64,000 bases of DNA from NCBI GenBank assembly GCA_951799425.1, contig OX637398.1, positions 19,044,270 to 19,108,269 of the forward strand, written 5' to 3'. Source of the stretch: Ilex aquifolium. Taxonomy: Eukaryota > Streptophyta > Magnoliopsida > Aquifoliales > Aquifoliaceae. Below, one piece after another: positions 57,891 through 64,000 of this stretch (position 1 is its first letter; every line of letters begins with the position of its first letter). A program made the position numbers and the translations under genes. The notes below the pieces were generated by a model. The model saw only the letters and a list, made by a program, of their open reading frames with translations. It searched no databases and had not been told where the DNA came from.

Positions 57891-58936
57891 GTTGTTACCC
57901 TTTATCTCGGTTGTTTTGATTTATCAAGCACATGCTTTTGTGATTTAAGTTCTTCTAATGAATAGTGAGTTTGAAATTAGAAAGTTTGTGATAGAATATT
58001 TGTACATTTTAGATGTTGGCCTTGTTATTCTATTTTTTCATTTTTTGATCTTTCTTGATCAAACAATATCCTTCACAAATATGATTTACGCTGTATTTGA
58101 TCAGAAAATAACAAAGGCCGGGTTTTGGGTTTTATTTTTTCTGTTAGGTACCTTGTTTTAGGAATTTCAGTGTTGTGGTAATCGAAATTCATTGTTTGCA
58201 CTTTGCATGCTCGTGTGTTTGTCAGTCTGTGTTGCTTCTGGTCATTAAATGGTAGAATCTGTTTAGGACTTGCATTTAAGGCTTTAACAATTAACTTTAG
58301 GCTGCAACAATGAGAATGAATTGGAGATCTATCAGTACGCCATACGTTCCATATCTTTCATAGTTTAGGAACTCGTTTATACATGGAACACCTTTTGTAG
58401 TGGGGGAAACTTCTATTGTTTTAGGTTGACAAATGGCTTTCAAGATGCACCGCTGCTAAAGAAGACATCCCTACAAAAAAAAAAAAACAAAACATTAAGT
58501 GACAATTTTCGGAGGACAAAAAATGAAAAATGCTCTGAATATATGTTAAAAGGTTGCACACTTTTTACTGATTTGTTGCCGTTAGCCAGCGAAGCCAAGA
58601 TTAGAATCTGGAAAGTGATCCACCTTTGCTCTCCATTAACTTATTAGTTCGTCATTTTTTGTCTTCAACAGAGACATTTGCTACTCAAGTACTGGAAACA
58701 ACTGGAAGGCAACATGTGTTATATTTAAAGTATCTGAGCTTTTACAGTTAGCTTAGAAATTGCTTAAAGAATGTGTCTCTAGTTGGACTTTTTCAATTAA
58801 CATAAATTTTCCAAAATCACTGTTATTCTCTTTAGGTGCCTTTATGCAGTAATACCATAATCTGGATAAGCAAGAAATTTTGTGACACCATTTACTTGAT
58901 ATGGCCTCCAGGGAACTTCATTAAGTAGTGGCTGAG

Positions 58937-60127
58937 TGTTACAACTTCAAAAAAGTAAACCCAAGCGCAGGTTGTGCAAATTAATATAGACTCGAAATAC
59001 CGAGGTCAAACCCTCAGAGAATTGTAAAAACAATCAAACACCACACTAAACCGTTACCAAACTTGTAAAATAATTGTCAAGATGAATGTTTGAATTTGAA
59101 TAATTGAATAAATTGATTAAAGCAGTGTGCAAAATACTAGAGTATCAGGTACACCCTCTCAAATCCATACAGTAATGATTAAAGACTTAGTTTTCAAACC
59201 TAGATAAGAATCAAGTGTCAACTGTCTCCAGTCGTCATATTTAGCAATAAGAACAAGAAAACATCTCTGTTTATAACCAAAAGTTTATCCAGAAAAATCA
59301 AAGAACTAGTTGTTGGTTGTAAGTATTTACTGTGTCCGGGGTCTACAATAAATCAAACTCTCCTAACAATCGAATTCTTGATTTAACCAAACAATCCCCT
59401 AGCTATATTATTATGTGAAATAAATTGTAATTAACTTAAGAATGGAATGACTATTTATTTATCTCGCAGGGAAATTCAAGAAATCAAAGTCTAAGTCACA
59501 ATGACTCAAGAATCTTTACAGAACAAAAACTTTACTAAAAACTAAAAGTTAAATGAACAAAATATCACATACCATTAAATCAATAAGTCAGTAACAATAC
59601 CGTACTTCATTAAGAGGTCCTCCCCTAGCCCTAGTCAAACCTCTTAGCCAGACATGACAAAATTAAACCAGAACATTAAATAAAAATACTAAAACCAAAG
59701 GTCATCTCTACACAGTCATCCTCTCCTATATATAGCATGATTTTAGAAAAGATCTAATTACAATAAAACTCCTCTGCTGGCGTTGGCACTCTAGCAACAC
59801 GCGTCCGAACGCGTGTTTTCAACCGTCCGGACGCGATTGGCAGTAAGTTCCAACTCTTCAAGCATCTCAGCATTCACCTTTTGTCGCTTCCGTCCGGACG
59901 CAAAGCATTCCACTGTCCGGACGCGCATTCCAGAAAGCTCCTCCTTAATTATGTTTTTCCTTTCACTTTATTTCTTCCAATTTTCAGTCATTTTCCTGCA
60001 AAATAAACACAATTCTTCCATTACTAACATAGCATCAATTCTTTAATAAATTACCACACTTACCAACTTTTTCCAACCAAATAATTAGTCTTTTTTATCA
60101 ATTAATTACATTATGAAACCATAATCA
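58937..60127 (-). repeat. 3' LTR of the right-hand Athila-like element
   Basis: On the plus strand it begins TGTTACAAC and ends CATAATCA, followed by the reverse of a purine tract (CACCCCCCAACCCAAACTTT). It includes four CpG palindromes at 59801-59925. Confidence 0.8.
59801..59925. repeat. Paired CpG palindromes in the right-hand LTR
   Basis: Copies start at 59801 (GCGTCCGAACGCG), 59824 (CGTCCGGACGCG), 59891 (CGTCCGGACGCA) and 59914 (TGTCCGGACGCG). Two pairs, each about 23 bp apart. Confidence 0.85.
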
Positions 60128-62031
60128 CACCCCCCAACCCAAACTTTGTTAGTCCCTAGTAAGGTAAACAAAAATAAAACAAAAACAAAACCACTATCGT
60201 AGGATTCACGATTGCATTTAGCATATGCAACAAACCTTTAAACCTCTAGGTTCCCCCTAGTGGACGAGTATAGTCTCATGAGGGTTTCTAGAGATGATAC
60301 CCGCAAACATCATCATGTGATCAAATATCTAAATAATAATTTTATAACACAAATTGTTACTACAATATAAAAATTCTAAGCTGCACGCCTTTTAATAAGC
60401 ACATGCAAAGCAAAATATAGAACTCTACACTATATAAATGTATGCACTCATCATGTTCCCATATAAAATCGTACGTAGTGTGAATTAACTATACCAAATC
60501 AGTAATTTATCTGGAAATTACCTCTACAACTATTAACTATTCGTCTCAATGTCAAATCTTATTAGATAATTCACTCATAAAAGATTCTCTCATATTATAA
60601 TGATTATTTCCTCAAATATCACATGTGAGAAGAAGATATTTAAATCAAAACAAAATAATGCTCACATGTCTATTAAAATAATCGTAATCCAAAAGAAAAT
60701 GATTCAACATAGTCTCATGAAAGGAAATCAATACACAATAAATAAATAATCACCATTCTCTTCCTTATTCACATAAGTTATGCATTCATCAATACACTCT
60801 TTAGATCAGATAGGTCTTTATTTAAGGTTGTAATAGGGCATTGAGATTAGGGTTTTGAAATAAAGGATATTCAGGAATTCAAAATATTATCCCGAGAGAA
60901 CATATACATTACACAATCAAACTTCTTTCCATAACCTTTCACTCTCTGTTCTTTATATACACTTGCTGAGATGTATATCAGATAGGTCTATTTTTTTTCT
61001 TTTTTCAACAGGACAATTGAATATATATACTCTTTTTTTTTTTTTTTTTTCAGGAAAACATCTAATGCAGATATTTACAAGTATGCAAATTTTTTTTTTT
61101 TTGATCATCTTTTCTCAACCAACATCTCCCAAATTACATATACATTAAAAAGCTCAATCTCGGGATAACCAAGGGTAAATGATATTATTTTTTTTCATTG
61201 GCTTGATTATTATATGTTGGGTATAAAAAAGAAAAATAAAATTTTGCTTCAAAGGCTCAATCACGGCTTCTAGGGATAATAATATTCAAGGAATATGACT
61301 TAGGCTCAAGTAATGACAGAGATGGCCAAAAATCATATCTCAAGAGTTTTTGATAGCACACTTTTCATGCAAATAATTAAAGTCGAACAATCATTCATAA
61401 TATTGGTGTTGACCAAAACAAAGATAATGAGACTATTAAATGAGATTAGCTGAATAAAAATATTCTTTTGAGTAAATGTAAATAACCTTTCAAGGAAGAT
61501 TGAATCAAAACTCACTAGGGTTTTTATGCATCTCCACTATATCTTTCAAGTTCTCAAGGTAAAATACCTAACAAATTTTCAACTTGGTAAAGTCTAAAGT
61601 GCACAAATTATGAATTTTTATAAGAACATGATATGTGATACAAAAGTATAGAATAGAGTTTTGTGTGATGCTTAAACAGTTACAAATTTAAAGCTAAGCA
61701 AAATATTTCTATATTGTGGTATCAACTTATGCATAAAAATGTTATTTAGATATTTAATAACACATCAGAACAAAATATGCATCTCATATTATATTAGAAT
61801 TTTATTCATTGCATATTTCAAAACATCAAGAAATCAAGCCTAGACAAAAATCTACCAGACGTAATAGGCTTTAATTTCAACAAAAAAAAAAAAAAAAACT
61901 AACAACCATTGGGACCTAGAAGAAACTATATCACTAAGATGAGGGGCCTGCATGACTTTGAGAACTCTGCCCTAGCCCCTTCATCTGAGCCCTCAACTCT
62001 CTCATTTCCTTCCTCATCTCCCTCTACTCTT
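60128..62031 (-). other. Purine tract and non-coding 3' region of the right-hand element
   Basis: The purine tract is at 60128-60150 (reverse of AAAGTTTGGGTTGGGGGGTG). The conserved box (reverse) is at 60192-60315. Long T runs occur at 61032-61050 and 61091-61101. The whole block is collinear in reverse with about 20950-22878. No supported ORF. Confidence 0.7.
60192..60315 (-). other. Conserved non-coding box before the polypurine tract
   Basis: Reverse-strand match to 22660-22782 and 51230-51352. CTAGG-GGGAA-CCTAG forms a perfect 5-bp stem here. Confidence 0.7.
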
Positions 62032-63036
62032 TCAAAATCTCAAAAAACAATTGCCTATTAGTCCTGGATCAGTGTCCTCATCTACTGGTAAATCAAAATC
62101 CTCGTCCAAGTTGAGGAACTGATCCCACTGTTCCACGGGCACTGTCTCCTCAACTGCCGCCTCTCCCCACCGTTCAGTGGCCTGCCCCCTCTCTCCTCTT
62201 GGTCTAGTCACACTCTGACTCTTCAAAAGGGAGCCAGAGTTGAGAACCACCATTTTCTTGGCCCGGTTCATGGTGGCATCAATCACCATCCCTGCCTGCT
62301 TGCAAAATGTAGTGGTCAGGCCAGCAAAGGGGAGGGACCCCTTCTTCGGGTCCACAATAACTCGTCGTATTTCGGCAAAAATCAACGAAGGGAGGTCGAT
62401 AGACTGTCTGGTACCCATGGCGTAGAGAAGTCGAGGTCGATCGGGGTAGATGTGATTGTTCCTCAGCAAGGGTGAAATATTTGATACCGAAATTAAATTC
62501 AGTATCTTATACTTGTTCGTCAAGTCACCCTGCTAAAGAAACCTAAAGTCAGCAGTCCAAACAAAGTCTTTGTCCTCCAAAACCTCCTTCCCAACTATAT
62601 CACCCGAATAGTTTTGAGGATAATCTGGGTTGGCCACTCGGGCCTGAGTCATCCCCGTCAGTCTAGCAATAGTTGTGGTGTCTACTCTAATGTGTTTCCC
62701 CCGAACATAAGTACGAATCATGCCATTGCCACAGTCGTCTGCATTGCTGAAGAAATCTCCCGCCAGAACCAATACACACGGCCATTCCCGACCTATAAAA
62801 CCAACCCACCTCCTGGAACAAATAATGTCCTGGACTCCTAATCTCGCAAAATCTCCGTACTCTATTTGTCTTTCACAAACAAAAGGCTTGCTTGCGTAAT
62901 ACTTAAAAAATCTTACTCGTGCTTCCAACGTCTCAAAACGGAGGGGGTCAAAGGTAAGGTCTTTAGGTTGACTGTCCTGGGTATCCTGTGTCCCAGTACG
63001 AGGCCTCTTGGACGTTGAAGTTCGTGGAGGAGCCAT
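62032..63036 (-). pseudogene. Extra 3' ORF of the Athila-like element (plant-transposon-like), one amber stop
   Basis: From ATG 63036 (MAPPRTSTSKRPRTGTQD) the frame is open to TAG at 62533-62535. It resumes in the same frame without any shift (QGDLTNKYKIL) to a stop at 62032, giving about 334 codons in total. Text such as FETLEARVRFFKYYASKPFV, RRWVGFIGREWPCVLVLAGD, FSNADDCGNGMIRTYVRGK and FAEIRRVIVDPKKGSLPFAG resembles, from memory, the 'putative plant transposon protein' family found downstream of pol in plant gypsy elements. The C-terminus is acidic. It lies in the position of Athila envelope-like ORFs but shows no signal peptide or membrane segment. CAG is the likely ancestral codon at the amber site. 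Confidence 0.75.
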
Positions 63037-63156
63037 GGAGTAGGAGGTGCAGATGGATTTTCGAAATAGACGAGAGAGGTTGTATAAGAACTAAGCTAGT
63101 TGAGGAAAGAGTGAAAAAAAAACGTTCAGGACCCTTACATTTATAGTTTTCCACAT

Positions 63157-63409
63157 GCGTCCGGACGCATGGATTCAACCTTTTGGAAGCTCCTCCAACA
63201 ACCTCATTAATCAGCCTTAAAGAGCACGCGTCAGGACGCATGATCAAGTCACGTCCGGACGCGCCTTCTGAATCTGAGTCGTTTGGTCTTCGCGTCTGGA
63301 CGCAAGATCAACCTCGCTCGGACGCGTGTTCCAGTGTACACAATCTTATTGGAGCACGTCCAGACGCATGTTCCAGTGATTTTTACTCTGTGCATGCGCG
63401 TCCGGACGC
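63157..63409. repeat. CpG palindrome cluster upstream of the extra ORF
   Basis: Seven copies start at about 63157, 63228, 63251, 63292, 63315, 63357 and 63398 (steps 71, 23, 41, 23, 42, 41). GCGTCCGGACGC is perfect at 63157 and 63398. Others differ mostly by one transition (GCGTCTGGACGC) or lack a base. Confidence 0.88.
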
Positions 63410-63794
63410 GAACCCCAGTAGTTCCCCTGCTTTATACCTAAATTTTTTTTAAAAATTTCACAGTTCTCCTATTAAACTAGCAAAACTTAACCTTAAAATT
63501 CCTAAAAACCTAAAAATTTTAAAAACCAATTTTTTTTAAAAAAAAAACAAAATATCATAGATGCATGTGTACAATGCATATTTAATAAAAAACAAGTATG
63601 CTCACCCCCCCACTCAAAAATTTACATTGTCCCCAATGTATTAATAAACAACATCAACACAAATAAGAGTAACAGAAGTTCATACTGGATATGATATGCT
63701 GTGCACGTGTATCTGCAATATTTCATCAAATAAAATAATAATATACAAAAATATACATTAAGATACAAGAATTGGGTTGAATGTTAGAGATGAA

Positions 63795-64000
63795 TTATTC
63801 ATAGTGGGGATCCACCAACCCGATGGATTCCATTTCTACTATACCTCCCTCCAAGAATGGTTTCAAACTTTGTCCATTAACTTTAAACGTATTCCCATTC
63901 TTGGGATTTTCAATCTCCATTGTGCCATAAGGAAAAACTTCTTTAACAATATATGGACCACTACATCTGGTTCGAAGTTTTCCTTTGAAGATATGTAATC
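63795..64000 (-). pseudogene. Integrase C-terminus of the right-hand element (partial at the window edge)
   Basis: On the minus strand: [60 protein letters not shown] then E and TAA at 63795-63797. It is nearly identical to the end of the integrase at 20866. It is open in the part visible; the rest of gag-pol lies beyond the window. Confidence 0.85.

Larger units (their letters stand above)
55071..58931. other. Low-copy island between two Athila-like elements
   Basis: No repeat of other parts of the window is visible here. A CT microsatellite lies at 57416-57438. Two short stretches look like exons of an unrecognised host gene (57500-57626 and 57811-57890); the remainder shows nothing I can support. 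Confidence 0.45.
58937..64000 (-). mobile_element. Athila-like element, 3' part, truncated by the window edge
   Basis: On the minus strand the order from the right edge is: integrase C-terminus (64000-63795), a spacer with CpG palindromes, an extra ORF (63036-62032), about 1.9 kb of non-coding DNA, a purine tract (60150-60128) and the 3' LTR (60127-58937, 1191 bp, TGATTATGG...TTGTAACA). The presumed target duplicate is CTGAG (58932-58936); the other copy is outside the window. The integrase tail and non-coding region match the nested element at 13837-24187, so they are close relatives. This copy has the extra ORF that the nested one lacks. Confidence 0.85.

Noticed and set aside
62240-62841. 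Plus-strand frames opposite the extra ORF
   Set aside because: They are reverse-strand shadows of the better supported minus-strand ORF.
63157-63409. CRISPR-like short palindromic repeats
   Set aside because: Copies are 12-bp degenerate palindromes with two preferred spacings and occur in LTRs of eukaryotic elements. There are no cas genes or spacer structure.

Overview
This window is plant nuclear DNA, most likely from a eudicot. It is AT-rich, holds one single-exon plant-type gene (a VQ-motif protein), and is otherwise dominated by Ty3/Gypsy LTR retrotransposons of the Tat and Athila-like lineages. About three quarters of the 64 kb (roughly 49 kb) lies within four large elements and the insertions nested in them. 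The species cannot be named from the sequence.

Layout: 135-1499 (-) is the VQ gene, with GA-rich leader/promoter DNA to about 2.1 kb. 2.1-10.4 kb is gene-poor spacer with worn repeats, including two LTR-like promoter modules. 10418-31667 is a Tat-lineage element on the minus strand (979-bp LTRs, target duplication GGCCG). It is split by an Athila-like element on the plus strand at 13837-24187 (LTRs 1331/1309 bp, target duplication CTTTG). 32618-42755 is a second, older Tat element on the plus strand (590-bp LTRs, no clear target duplication). 42851-55065 is a heavily decayed Athila-like element on the plus strand (target duplication TTAAG) that carries two later solo LTRs, one inside its 5' LTR (43808-45359) and one just before its 3' LTR (51356-53750). 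55071-58931 is a low-copy island with weak signs of spliced host exons. 58937-64000 is the 3' part of another Athila-like element on the minus strand, cut by the window edge.

Both Tat elements carry, between integrase and 3' LTR, a spliced ORF antisense to gag-pol. Both antisense products start with the same type of domain (putative gypsy-type transposon domain), and coiled-coil-like segments follow. The Athila-like elements form one family with different 3' modules. The copy at 58.9-64 kb keeps an extra sense ORF (plant-transposon-like) with one amber stop. The copy at 42.9-55 kb keeps only the first 24 codons of it, and the nested copy at 13.8-24.2 kb lacks it.

The most unusual signal is a family of CpG-rich palindromes (consensus GCGTCCGGACGC). 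They are arranged as pairs 22-24 bp apart in LTRs and pre-ORF spacers of the Athila-like elements, and most variants look like CpG deamination products. None of the retroelement polyproteins is intact.
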